Assembly: GCA_021432635.1 (NCBI GenBank)
Contig: MU270070.1
Coordinates: forward strand, 4,935-32,584
Direction: 5' to 3'
Length of the DNA stretch: 27,650 bases
DNA from: Thozetella sp. PMI_491
Taxonomy: Eukaryota; Ascomycota; Sordariomycetes; Chaetosphaeriales; Chaetosphaeriaceae
In this document: one piece after another, positions 18,290 to 27,650 of the stretch
Position numbering within the stretch: position 1 is the stretch's first letter
Layout: the number at the start of each line of letters is the position of its first letter
Program-made: the position numbers and the translations under genes
The notes under the pieces: generated by a model
Told to the model about the DNA's origin: nothing
The model's database searches: none
What the model saw: only the letters and a program-made list of their open reading frames with translations

Positions 18290-20940
18290 CTAACAACTTA
18301 ATACCTATCCCTATTCGCCCGATTAAAAGCCAGCAGCAGCAACAGTCTAAAACCACAACTTATTTAGAACAGCTACCTCTTAAATAATAACGCTAAAACC
18401 CAACACCTAGCTCCCCTAGTTCCTTAGATATTACTAATACCTTAGGAATTAGTGTTAGTTACTATTATAATACCAGTGATAATAGTATTATACTAAACCT
18501 TTTTTCTATATTTTTAAAATACTTTATAACTATTCCCTACCTATATAATAAAGCGTTTAACAAGCCTTTATAAACCACTAAGAGTAATTTAAAGATCTAT
18601 CTACTCAATTGATTTACTAAATACCTCTAATAAGCAAAATAGAATCGTATTTATATTCCTATTCTAAGCCCTAAGTCTACTAAAGTTACCTATCTCTAAA
18701 ACCAAGCTATTTCCTAGTCACTACCTATTACAACTCTAACTATATCGCCCTAGGCCTAGTTTACCTCTGCTTTAAAGCTTATCTAAGAGGTGATTAATAT
18801 AGATTAATAACTTACCCTTAACCTTATATAGTTATATAAATAAGTTCACCACTAATAAGAGTAATAAGGATATTCCCTGCTTTAAGATATAATCTCCCCC
18901 CCTTTAAAGGAGGCTCTACCTCTATACCTAGGCCTACTAATAAAGCAAAATAGTTATATATCAGGGTTAGAGTCTAACAAATTAGTTATACCTCTAATCC
19001 CTAACCTACTTATCCTAGGTATACTAGCTACTTTTATAGAAAAGCTCTTTAAGGCAGTTAATACTTTTAGTAAAGTTAATAGATTTACTATTGGCAGATA
19101 TAATAGCTATACTTAAGATGGCTAGATAATATAATATACCTTTTAATATAACTAGTATAAAAAGCCCCTGCCTAGTAAGGGTAAAGGTCTTTAAAAGTAA
19201 AAGTCTTAAAAATATAATTATAAGTAGAAAGTTATTGCTAAAGCCCTAGAAGAGGGTAGGTAGCTTCTTTAAAAACATATTAATCCAGAGCACTTCTAAT
19301 ATAATTATATACCTAGTATTAATCTATCTGCTTACCCTACTTATAAAAGGCTTACTAACTTTATTAAGGAGTTAATCAAATCAATAAGCTAATAAATAAG
19401 TATCTAGGTATATAACATCTAGGTAATTATTAGTAAGTAGCACCTTAAATTAGTTTTAACTAAGAAAAATATTTATAACACTAGGGTAAAAAATAACTAG
19501 GAGAAGCTTAATAGCTATAGCTTTATTACTGCCTTGATTAAGTTGTTTAACGATAAAAAGATTCCCTATATTATAAAATAAGCTAATAACAACTTAAACT
19601 ATCTCCTTAGTCTAATATAGACTTATCCTTTTTATTTATAACTATAGAAGTAGTTTTCTAAGGTAATAAGTTTTAATAACACTTATAACACTAACTACTA
19701 TAAGCTTCCCTTATTCTAGGTAACTAGTCAGACTTACCTAAAAACTATCTTTAACACTATATTTAACATAATTAACAACGAAAGGCTTAAAAGATTTTAA
19801 TTTCTAGCTAATACTATCTAAAAACTAGCCAACTAATATAAGATTTAACTTCTTAATATAGTAATTACTAACTTTAATATATAGATAAAGGAAGCTCTTA
19901 AGGCTGCTTTCCTAGATATATAACAACAGCTATATATCTATTATATTAACTTAAATATCCTCTTATAGTTAAAAAAGAAGTAGAAATAAGCTTCTACTCT
20001 AAACAGTAGTAATACTAACAATAGTAATAGGAAAGTCTAGGTATTACTTAACTCTAGCGATAGAGATATAATCTAAGATACTAAAAGGCAAGACAAAACC
20101 CTGCTAGGGCTAATTACTTATAATTATAAAGGAGTATTAGCGCTTTAAAAGCTTATTATATTTACTAAGACTAAAGAGAAGTATAAAGAGGCCTAGGCTA
20201 ATATTTATAAAGAATTTAATAACTAGAGAGCTATTCTTATATATCTTTATCAGATATATATAAGTATATAGGCCTAATAGGCTTGTTATTATATCTAAAG
20301 GTATTAAAACTTTAGTATCTAGGTTATATCTAGGATAGAGGCGAGTAATAACAATGTTAAAAGCTACCTCTTAAACAGTATAAACCACTTATATCGCTTA
20401 ATTAAAGCTATTAAAGAAATACTTAGTGATTAAGAAAAGGATTTTATCAAGGCTTACGCCTAGGACAAGGTACTTTCTTTCCACGAGTTTTTAGGACCTA
20501 GGTTAAAATACCTAGGTAAACTATAAATAATAGTGTTTAAAAAGGGTCTTTAACTTATTACTATACTATGTTATAAAGTTAAGACAGTAATCCCATCAGT
20601 AAAAAACCCTAGGCTATTACTTATTAGCTCCTGCGATAATAACTACTCTATTTCTATCTAGCTAGGCATACCCTGCCACTATAAGATCTATAAAGTCTTA
20701 AAAACTAGTAATGTCTTTACTAAGTAAGATATCTATCTATAGTAACATATCCACAAGCCAACCTCTAAAGACCCTTATCAACAGATTTACAACCTAAAGA
20801 TTACTATATTACTTTATAGCAGGCCAAGTAATTATATACAACCTCTACCGGTCCAACTACATATAGGCAACTAGAGCCAGTCGTCAACCCAGGGCACCAG
20901 CCAGCCAGCCAGCTATCATAGCCAACCTCTAGGAAGCTAA
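18290..20940 (+). pseudogene. MULE transposase (RIP-inactivated)
   Basis: The + strand is readable with many TAG/TAA stops. In order: a Gln/Ser-rich N-terminus (PIRPIKSQQQQQSKTTTYLE), a FAR1-like segment (EKLFKAVNTFSKVNRFTIG), INLSAYPTYKRLTNFIKEL, the first catalytic region (FNNTYNTNYYKLPLF, expected Asp now Asn), the second region (NIVITNFNIXIKEALKAAF), then FLDI-stop-QQLYIYYINLNILL (C.WH-like position degraded), ISRIEASNNNVKSYL and a C-terminal SWIM-like remnant GIPCHYKIYKVL. This order is that of MULE/FAR1 transposases. Asp-to-Asn and Cys/His-to-Tyr replacements fit RIP. Confidence 0.82.
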
Positions 20941-21398
20941 AATAAGGCTATACTTGTCAGGCTAAAGCTTAAAAAGGCGCAGGGCAGCTAGTTATTAGAG
21001 GGAGGAGAAGTATTACAGTGTAAGAGTAGTCAGAGGATACCAGCTCCTTTAGGTGCCAGGGCAATAACTAGGGTTTACACAAATAGCTAGAGGACTTAGC
21101 TAAGCATTTAGAGGCTAAGGAGCTAGTAAGAGCAAATAAGTAGTAATAATAAGAGGCTTTAGTATTAGCTATAGTTATCACAGCTATATAAATAATAGCT
21201 AATAATAGATTAGATATCCCTAGCGCTTTATATAATAACTGTTATACTTTATCAGCTTAATATACTTATGTTTTATAACAGCTATTATAAAATCTCAATA
21301 AGATGCTTAGCTATCTACCTAAGGATTACTAGTATAAGAGAGGGTGATTATTAGTGGGTTTTACTCACTGCCTTTATAGGGCAAGTAGTTATAGGCTC

Positions 21399-21491
21399 TG
21401 AAATTTTGGGCTAATAAGAAGCGGTAAAACCGTTATGTATCTATAAGATTATATGTTTATAGTAATTCGTTATATGTCTATAGTAATTCTC
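21399..21491 (-). repeat. Right TIR of the MULE
   Basis: Inverted partner of 18068-18160, followed by TTATCTTA at 21492-21499. It contains the same two 21-bp subterminal units. Confidence 0.92.
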
Positions 21492-21499
21492 TTATCTTA

Positions 21500-22120
21500 T
21501 ATACTCTAGCTACTAGATATAGGGTGTTTTAAGCTATTAAAGTAAGTATATAGCCAGTAAATTAAGGGTTATATAAGGGCTTATATCAACCATATCACAA
21601 AGCTAGAGTTTTTTTATAGCTTTTATAAGGCCTTTTTTACAGCTATTATAACCACTAATATAAAAGCCAGCTTCTTAAGGGCTAGTCTAGCTTTATATAA
21701 TCTAGCTAGGGTAATATTAAAGCTAGATATCTAGCTATAAACACCCTCCCTACCACCTAACCTCCCCATAACTACTACTATGTAGATATTAGCTACACTA
21801 TATAATCCATACAAAACCACCTCTTAAACTAACCTTATAAAAAGCTGTATAACAGCCTATTAAAACAGCTTACCTACCCTTATACTAGCTGCTGTAGATA
21901 AGCTAGCTAAGGGGGCTATAGTTATTACCTATTAACTAGCTCTTTTATATATGGAGCTTATAACGGCTTATAAGGCCAATAAAGCACTTAGTAAGCGTAA
22001 GAGGGCTAAACACACATATATACGGCTTAGAGGGCCCCTTACGGTTTAGGAAGCCTTCAATATACTCGACCAAATAGATGTGGATGACCAGCTAGCTAGC
22101 AAATTACGTAGTGGGGGGGG
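21500..22120 (+). pseudogene. Fot1/pogo transposase, C-terminal part
   Basis: Continuation of the transposase beyond the MULE. It reads AFFTAIITTNIKASFLRASL, then ALYNLARVILKLDI, as in the 'NIxxGFRxxGLxPFxPxxVLxKLD' region of Fot1 proteins. Further on come LILAAVDKLAKGA and a basic ANKALSKRKRAKHTY plus DQIDVDDQL, typical of the end of these transposases. Stops and probably one frame change break it. Confidence 0.75.
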
Positions 22121-22301
22121 GTCATACAAAGGGAGCTGCTACAAAGCTACGATGCTGTGGGGGGTGTAGAAAGCCAGGCCATACAATCCGCACATGCCCA
22201 GGGGCTATACCAGCTTCTAGTTCCTCTGTCTGCAGCGAAGATGTGGTTGATTAGTAGCGTTGTGGTGTAATATAGCTGTTTTTAGTATGGGGGTGGTTGA
22301 A

Positions 22302-22345
22302 AATTCGTCACTCGCTTATATTCGTCACTCGCTTATGGATTACGT
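22302..22345 (-). repeat. Right TIR of the Fot1/pogo element
   Basis: Inverse complement of 17054-17097. It carries two adjacent ATTCGTCACTCGCTTAT units and ends GGATTACGT before TA. Confidence 0.9.
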
Positions 22346-22490
22346 TACAGGGTAATTGATCCCTATCCATAAGTCTTGGCCCACTAGGGTACTTTGGGCT
22401 GCTGACGCCTGGAAGCCAGGGGCCGAAGATGGCTGCTGGTCCGTGCACAAATTTCTAGTACGGGCAGGGGTGACACCGATTTTGCAAACA

Positions 22491-22508
22491 TCTGTAACTA
22501 GTTACAGA
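22491..22508. repeat. Perfect 18-bp palindrome
   Basis: TCTGTAACTAGTTACAGA equals its own reverse complement. It lies outside the transposon, in G+C-balanced sequence with no gene nearby on either side for at least 130 bases. Confidence 0.7.
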
Positions 22509-22647
22509 CAAGGGACATTTACTAACTAGTGGTGGGACTAGAGCTGATTGGAGTCGCGAGCCGATGCCTTTCCTGGGATCTACTTGCCGAAGGTGGCAGC
22601 TTGTCAGCGAGGCTCTTCGGTTGTGATACTCGGCGTATAATGGCTTT

Positions 22648-22797
22648 ATGGCTCCTTTAGATTTGGATCGCCTGAGTGGACGCCGGGTGAAATCGGTGCT
22701 TGCTACTGAGACTGATGGCGTTGAACCTAGGGACGAATCAATCGAACCGGTCTGGCCGCCGGCGATTGATGCTGCGGATCACCCATTGGCTACATAA
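22648..22797 (+). CDS. Short hypothetical ORF
   Basis: 49 residues starting MAPLDLDRLSGRRVKSVLAT and ending in TAA. Base composition is non-RIP and codon choice looks ordinary. It has no recognised motif. It lies just upstream of a LINE endonuclease fragment and might be a broken part of the same repeat. Confidence 0.2.
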   Translation: MAPLDLDRLSGRRVKSVLATETDGVEPRDESIEPVWPPAIDAADHPLAT

Positions 22798-22852
22798 CTC
22801 CCCGGTAGTTGCTAGATGTTTACAGTCGGATGCATGCTAGCATTTCCAATGT

Positions 22853-23110
22853 AAGCCTCTGGACCGGGGGCAACGGCAGGGGCTTCCCTAGACGAGTGGC
22901 GCGCGCTAGGTCCCTCCAGCTAACTTCACGACGGGTCCGTTCCGACGAACCGGGCCGGGAACACCATCGACATGGGGGGCACAGACGGAGGCCGTTAGGC
23001 ACCTATGCGTGGGCTCGGACCACGAAGTGATGGAGACGATCCTACCCAACCTACTGACTAGACTAGCATAGATTGAAGGAAACGAACGATCCGTGGCGAT
23101 AGCCATCCTC
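22853..23110 (+). pseudogene. LINE-type endonuclease fragment
   Basis: One frame reads GASLDEWRALGP, stop, LHDGSVPTNRAGNTIDM. The next frame continues WGAQTEAVRHLCVGSDHEVM, then ETILP. Joined across a frameshift in a run of six G at 22973-22978, this is the C-terminal part of an apurinic-type endonuclease of fungal LINEs (RGNTIDLxW...GSDHxxLxxxIP). No reverse transcriptase part is recognisable downstream. The fragment is not A+T-rich, so it seems not to have been RIP-mutated. From 23290 to 24230 I see no gene. Confidence 0.55.
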
Positions 23111-24384
23111 TCCGGCCGCAGACGAGACCCTCGAAAATCAACCGACAAGATGGTACGACGGTGGGGGCAGCTCACCATCAATAGAATTACGAATGCATAC
23201 TCCCGGGACCGCGCTCTAGATTGGTCAAGGAGCTACGTCCGATGCGGTGTCGCTCATTGCTGCTGTAGACCGTGCCTAAATATTTAGCGCACACAGGGAT
23301 ACGGACTTGTAGTCGAAAGCTCTAGTCTAGGCAGACCCCCCTATGGCTAGTATGGTTGTGTATAATAATACTAGATCCAGTTTAATTTCTACGGTACGGT
23401 GCAGCAAAGAACAGCATCGGACGTGGAGTCAACTTCTAGTTGATGACATTTCACCCAGAAATCTTCTATTTGCGGAGCGTTAAAACTGGCTCTTCCTACT
23501 TTGTAATCATATAATATTTCCATTTAAAGAGTGAGTTGTCTTTCCTCCTCGTCTCGCTATGTATCCGTATAATCATGATCTTGGTCACTTTTTATGCATT
23601 CTGTGGCACAGCTGCCCTTCAATCTCAGCTGGTTCTCTCACAAGCCACGGGGGGATTTCTAGAACTTTGTACTGGTAGGAAAGCCTACCTTCTGAGATTT
23701 TATTTGTGCTAAACTCTTTAGGCGCCCGCGTGTATGCTTAAACCAAACCAGGATGGGTCAGTTTGGTAAATTGCCTGTACTTGGCGCCGATTGCCACCTT
23801 TGGCCTGGCTCCTCAGCCATTATATATTCGTATCTCGACCTGCAGGCTTGGGAATGGTTGGTTTACCGCAACATGTAGCAAAATATAAGGTAAACTAACG
23901 GATCCAGTATAGGGCTTACTCCCCTACCCTCTATCTCGTCTTTACCTCGAACTAGACTATATATCAGACATATCAGCCATCCATATCACATAGATAAGTT
24001 TCTGGCCGCCATAAAGCCTTATCTATAAGAACCTTTCCATTTTCACTGAGACATCTTCGTAAATGTGGGCTTTGACGCTGAATTGGGTGGGATCTCAGCA
24101 TTGCCGTTTCCTGATGTAGGCAAGCCGCCTGACAAAATACTATTCAATATATTTTTCTAAATATAAAACCTTTAAAACAGTGTTTTACTTCAACTACCCC
24201 TTTTTGAGAATAATAAATTATACTGCAGCGATTTTTTAAGATCCTACCCACTGTAACCGAGTGAGTTCAAGTTAAATTCACGTAAGTGTAGGTTCACCTT
24301 GGGGTTAAAGCGTCAAACACGTAAGGCAAACTGAACTGGTAAACTGTATTCATTCATATCTAGTGTAAGTGCGGCTACGAGCTC

Positions 24385-24490
24385 GTTGAGCGCTTAAATA
24401 GCGCTCAACTGCTCGTTTGGAGCTGCGCTCCAGAACGCGGGTTAAACGCTCTCAGAGTGCGTTTTGCTAGCGCAGCGAACCGCTAAACTA
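24385..24490. repeat. Cluster of four successive GC-rich hairpins
   Basis: GTTGAGCGCT/AGCGCTCAAC with a 5-base loop (24385-24409), TGGAGC/GCTCCA with a 3-base loop (24418-24432), AAACGC/GCGTTT around TCTCAGAGT (about 24444-24464) and TAGCG/CGCTA (about 24468-24485). They lie 80-180 bases beyond the stop codon of the transcription factor gene. They may be the end of a small non-autonomous element or a structured 3' region. Confidence 0.6.
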
Positions 24491-24565
24491 GGATCCAACA
24501 GTAAGCCTGGTATTATTATTATTTTACGCACGGTGTCTTAAACTGCGGGACCTGGGATGCATCCC

Positions 24566-25881
24566 TCAGGTCGCCTGTTGGCTTAACTCTACAATCCGAA
24601 GCGGCCACTCTATCCGTGGGCGCCAATATGCCCCCAAAACCGTATCAACAGCCCCCACAATGTTTCGCCCCCACCCTTCCGCCCACCAGAATATATCTAA
24701 TCTCTGAGCTAAAACACCGAAATGGGCAAACAGGATTAATGCGGGCGGCTGTCGCTGCCACAGCAGCTCCAAGTATGTGTCCGGGACAAGACAGAGCCAT
24801 ATGAACGGTCCAGCCCAAGAGATTCTCTGTCCTGACATCGCGTGACTGTCCATCCATGACAGCGTTTGACGCAGACGGTGTAATGTCTGGTCATAGGCAG
24901 CGGTGAGACCCGGGCCGGTCCCCTCGGTGTACCATATTTCCTTCAAAGCTAGCAGCCGACCATCGTGTTCACCGGGGTCCTGATCAGGATCGAGCACCTC
25001 CCAGTCGCCGATCTCGACTAGATCACTTAATATGCCACGGGAAACGGATTTAAAGGCAGGGGCAAGCACCGCGCCACATCCGCGGACCATGGTGATCCAC
25101 TCTGTATCGAGCACCTCTAGGTGCTCCGCGAGCCTCGGTTCCAAGACACTGTTCCGCTGGCCCGCAGCTGCAAAGATGTAAAACATGTTGATGATCGCCG
25201 TGGCAAACATGGCATCGCAATTCTCCTCGTTGATTTCCACCATCGCCTCTCTGAACCCTCTGAGGGCTTCGTTGTAATGTGTTGCCGCATCGATAATGAG
25301 ATCTCTACGGCTTTTCGGAGTGAGATAGGCGACATGAAGAGCGGAAAAGGCCAGGATAGCATGCATGAGACAAGGATGCTGAAAAGCAATCTCTGGCACA
25401 GCCGTCTGCCATATCTGATTGACCCAATCCAGAGTAGATAAAGTAACGGCGCAGGATACCGACCAGTGATGTAAAAGCGCCATGTCTTTCATGCCAAAGA
25501 CATTCCCCGGGCTGTACGGGTTATATGCGGGCGTACCGACGTCGGAGGGCGAGCCTCCATTTCGATTGCGAGAAGTACTGGCGCCAAGATAGACGCAGGG
25601 CATACCGTGCCGCTGGCAGTTGCTGCAAATCGGCTTCTTCTCATTGCACTGCGGTGCGAGAAATTAGCGAAGTTGTGTCATCCGACACGGCGCGGCTAGG
25701 TGTAGTTTTCTGCCTACTTGAGCATCACATACTCGTGGCATACCTTTACGCGGCGGTTCTTACATCTCTGACAACCAGTTCGGGATTTTCGATGGGAAAC
25801 GCGACTATTTTTTGTGCGAGTGCGCGGCTGATCGGCGGCGGCCACTGATGTCCCTGGACTCTCGGGCGCTGACTCTGGCAT
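24566..25881 (-). CDS. Zn2Cys6 (Gal4-type) transcription factor, Upc2-like
   Basis: Two exons: 25881-25744 (46 codons) and 25648-24566, 406 residues in all. The 95-bp phase-0 intron has GTATGC, a GCTAAT branch site 18 bases from the acceptor, and CAG. Splicing rebuilds the classic HRKSRTGCQRCKNRRVK then CNEKKPICSNCQRHGMPC: C37-x2-C40-x6-C47-x6-C54-x2-C57-x6-C64, a complete binuclear zinc cluster. The rest is a helical fungal transcription-factor domain (ALLHHWSVSCAVTLS, HPCLMHAILAFSALHVAYL, HYNEALRGFREAM) of the type found in Upc2/sterol-uptake regulators and many secondary-metabolism regulators. A longer upstream frame lacks an ATG, so 25881 is the likely start. No damage seen. Target genes unknown. 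Confidence 0.9.
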
Positions 25882-26151
25882 CTCGGACACTAGCGAAAAT
25901 ACAATGGCCGAGATTAGAGAGGAAATTCGGGAGGGTTGTGTGCAGCAAGCACGACGAAGACTCCGGTGCTCGTACTCTTCGTATTTCTCTCTAACTTAAT
26001 CCAAGTACAAAGTTTGTCGAGAGAGGGGGGCCCACCCAAACTGTCTGGGATGAAATGACTGGGGTTTCAAGTTCCACGCTGTAATGCAGGCCCCCTCGTT
26101 AATTCTCCGATCCTAGCAAAAGTCACATGCGAATTCGAGAAACAGCGACAA

Positions 26152-26172
26152 TCGTATTCGTCACGAATACGA
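26152..26172. promoter_or_regulatory. Perfect inverted repeat upstream of the transcription factor gene
   Basis: TCGTATTCG, spacer TCA, CGAATACGA. It is about 270 bases upstream of the factor's ATG. The arms begin TCGTAT, resembling the TCGTATA sterol response element bound by yeast Upc2. It is possibly an autoregulatory site; no experiment supports this here. Confidence 0.4.
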
Positions 26173-26308
26173 GACACGGTTGTTCAGCTTTGTTCGGTTG
26201 GCGGCGAGTCAAGCGTTGGCACTAAAGGCTAGGCGTCGGCTCGAAGACGAGGCACTCGAGGTTAGTTTTTCAACGGGATCAATGGCCACTTCCACGCAAC
26301 TCCCGCAA

Positions 26309-26343
26309 GGGAAGCTTGCTGGTTAATTGGTAGAAAGCTTCCC
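26309..26343. repeat. Inverted repeat with 9-bp perfect arms
   Basis: GGGAAGCTT (26309-26317) and AAGCTTCCC (26335-26343) around a 17-base loop. Role unknown. The stretch 25890-27320 has no gene I can support; its ORFs are short and featureless. Confidence 0.5.
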
Positions 26344-26723
26344 CTCCGCCGTTGTGACAGATCCAAAGCGGAATTTCTGCTAAGCATCCACCACAGGCTC
26401 ATTGAAGTCGTCGAGAAACGGTGAAGGGATTTTAGTATTATGGGTGATCCTAACTCGGAGATTCAATGGTCGTGGGCAACGAGGACTCAGGTGAGAATAT
26501 CCGCGCCTGACCGCAATTGCGGGTTTCCGAAAGTAACATAACAAGGGAGACCTAGAAACTAAAAGCAACGAAGACCGGCCGCCTTATGGCGCTCCTGGCG
26601 CTGGGTTCACTGAAGGTCCTGCAGTATCATGGGCTTGACCTGAAGCAAGAAAACATAATATTATTGACGGGAGTTTGGGTTGCATGTGCCGAGAGTTGGC
26701 AGCATTGTCAATGACAGAGTGTT

Positions 26724-26741
26724 TGACAGTCGTTACTGTCA
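26724..26741. repeat. Short inverted repeat TGACAGT/ACTGTCA
   Basis: Seven-base perfect arms around CGTT in the intergenic region between the regulator and the P450. Possible protein-binding palindrome; weak evidence. Confidence 0.35.
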
Positions 26742-27322
26742 TAGCCGCGACCTGAATCGACAGCGCCAGGGCCTGACTGCGACAGCTTCTCACCAAAGCC
26801 TCTCGCCTGCGTTTCTGTCACTTGCTCCTCGCGGGAGTTGGCTCGATACTTTAGCATACGCGCCTTTCAATTTAACCATTGGCGTCTTCGATAGGGATTT
26901 TGTTTCTACAATACATGTGTCTGATTTTATATTTCGCATGTTAAAGCATTAAGAAGATAGCATCTCGAAATGGTGCACATCACGTGGCAAGCAACCTACG
27001 GCAAGGAGGAGGGCGATGTGAACACGCGAGCCAGAACTGCGAGTTGAGACGTTTTTAAAGGGACCTTTTTAAAGGCTCTACAGGATCCCTAAGTATATCT
27101 TGTATGATACTTCTGTGACAGTTCTTGGGTCTGTCCTGCCAAAAAAGCCCGACTTTTCTTGAGTAACGGAAGGTTTATTTAGCAGTGTCCCCGCTGCTCA
27201 ATTAGTCGAGAAGCGTCATCAAAGGCTACAGAAAGAACCACTCCGTACCATTAGCCTTCCGGGGATATCACTCCCTTGTTGCGCGGCTTAAAAACCCTCA
27301 CAGTTTGGCCGTTTTCGATTCA

Positions 27323-27650
27323 TCATTTCCTGCATGAAATCCTGAGTTTAAGATCCGGTTTCTCCCAAAGGAAGAAGACCTTCTGTCGGTCTATCCAGCC
27401 CAGACTCTCCGGCTGGAGTTCGATATCAAAACACCATAGTATATGCGCAAGTATGATGCGCATTTCCGCCCAAGCCAGACTGCACTCGAAGTTAGCTTTA
27501 TAAATGTATCCAACCCTCATATGGGGTGGTGATCGGCCAAAGTGTACACCTACTTTTTCCCCAAGCAATCCCTGGGGCCGACACTGAATGGCTTTAGCAC
27601 AGCCCTATCAGTAATTTCCCGACGAGCTGTAGTAGAGCTCGTAGAAAATT
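27323..27650 (-). CDS. Cytochrome P450, C-terminal part (runs off the right edge)
   Basis: The minus strand enters at 27650 and reads AVLKPFSVGPRDCLGK, the haem-thiolate signature FxxGxRxCxG with the axial Cys. A 74-bp intron (27553-27480: GTAGGT, GCTAAC branch, TGCAG) splits an Asn codon. The second exon, 27479-27323, gives LAWAEMRIILAHILWCFDIE, then WIDRQKVFFLWEKPDL and a basic end. The LWEKP tail is typical of microsomal class II fungal P450s acting on secondary metabolites (CYP65-like by resemblance). The N-terminus, I-helix and ExxR lie outside the window. Its transcription direction matches the Zn2Cys6 gene 1.4 kb downstream. Confidence 0.88.

Larger units (their letters stand above)
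18068..21491 (+). mobile_element. Hop-like MULE DNA transposon inserted in the Fot1/pogo element
   Basis: 3,424 bp, bounded by 93-bp terminal inverted repeats and a perfect 8-bp duplication TTATCTTA. Length, long TIRs and the encoded transposase type match fungal Mutator-like elements such as Hop of Fusarium oxysporum (about 3.3 kb with TIRs of about 100 bp). RIP has damaged the whole element, and the sequence is A+T-rich throughout. It inserted into the transposase gene of the outer element, so it is the younger of the two. Confidence 0.88.
17054..22345 (+). mobile_element. Fot1/pogo-type Tc1/mariner transposon, interrupted by a MULE
   Basis: 44-bp terminal inverted repeats (17054-17097 and 22302-22345) with four mismatches, all transitions, are flanked by TA at 17052-17053 and 22346-22347, the Tc1/mariner duplication. 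Removing the inner element (18068-21491) and one copy of its 8-bp duplication leaves 1,860 bp, the usual size of a Fot1-type element. A decayed transposase reads across the junction on the + strand. The left and central parts are RIP-damaged, while the right ~350 bp is much less so. Confidence 0.88.

Noticed and set aside
18068..21491. hAT element, from the 8-bp duplication
   Set aside because: The transposase remains (FAR1-like N-terminus, NTYNTN, GIPCHYKI) and the 93-bp TIRs fit a MULE; no hAT dimerisation motif seen.
22809..23030. Plus-strand 73-residue and minus-strand 60- and 91-residue ORFs
   Set aside because: Arg- or Pro-rich off-frame readings of the LINE endonuclease fragment.
24230..24500. 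Helitron 3' end (hairpin followed by CTRR)
   Set aside because: Several hairpins, no clear CTRR terminus at the right distance, and no matching 5' TC end seen.
25121..25441. Plus-strand ORF of 106 residues
   Set aside because: Antisense shadow of exon 2 of the Zn2Cys6 factor.
27323..27568. Stand-alone 81-residue protein starting at 27568
   Set aside because: Its N-terminus is intron sequence; splicing at 27553/27480 joins the P450 haem motif instead.

Overview
The window looks like a filamentous ascomycete (Pezizomycotina) chromosome. The reasons are short GT...CTAAC/CTAAT...AG introns, a Zn2Cys6 transcription factor, a cytochrome P450, an F-box protein and small secreted cysteine-rich proteins. 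Long A+T-rich tracts carry transition-type damage (CpA to TpA on both strands) typical of repeat-induced point mutation (RIP). All genus-level statements are inference; no database search was possible.

Layout, left to right. 1-960: the 3' end of an unrecognised + strand gene, a 7 x 15-bp minisatellite and A+T-rich sequence. 967-8683: a complete 7,717-bp Ty3/Gypsy chromovirus on the minus strand, with two 431-bp LTRs, a GAAGG target duplication, and gag, CCHC knuckle, RT (YLDD), RNase H, integrase and chromodomain remains. RIP has destroyed its gag-pol. Its left end (967 to about 2130) and the last ~120 bp of the right LTR are almost undamaged. The spared part carries an antisense (+ strand) ORF with a Zn2Cys6-like cluster and a coiled coil. 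The element appears to sit in an older LTR-like sequence. 9301-9565 is a probable solo LTR in A+T-rich sequence.

10921-16356 is a low-repeat, gene-bearing island: an F-box gene broken by one stop codon, a decayed gene with a signal peptide and many RIP-type stops, and two divergently transcribed paralogous six-cysteine secreted proteins (effector-like, function unknown). 17054-22345 is a nested pair: a Fot1/pogo-type Tc1/mariner transposon (about 1.86 kb when reconstructed, TA duplication) split by a 3,424-bp Hop-like MULE (93-bp TIRs, perfect 8-bp duplication). Both transposases are RIP-damaged. 22853-23110 holds a frameshifted LINE endonuclease fragment.

23300-27650: a cluster of GC-rich hairpins, a complete two-exon Zn2Cys6 transcription factor of the Upc2-like type, a 1.4-kb intergenic region with several inverted repeats, and the 3' end of a cytochrome P450 running off the right edge. 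The regulator and P450 may mark the edge of a metabolic gene cluster. Overall this is a 'two-speed genome' arrangement, with secreted-protein genes embedded between RIP-mutated transposon islands.
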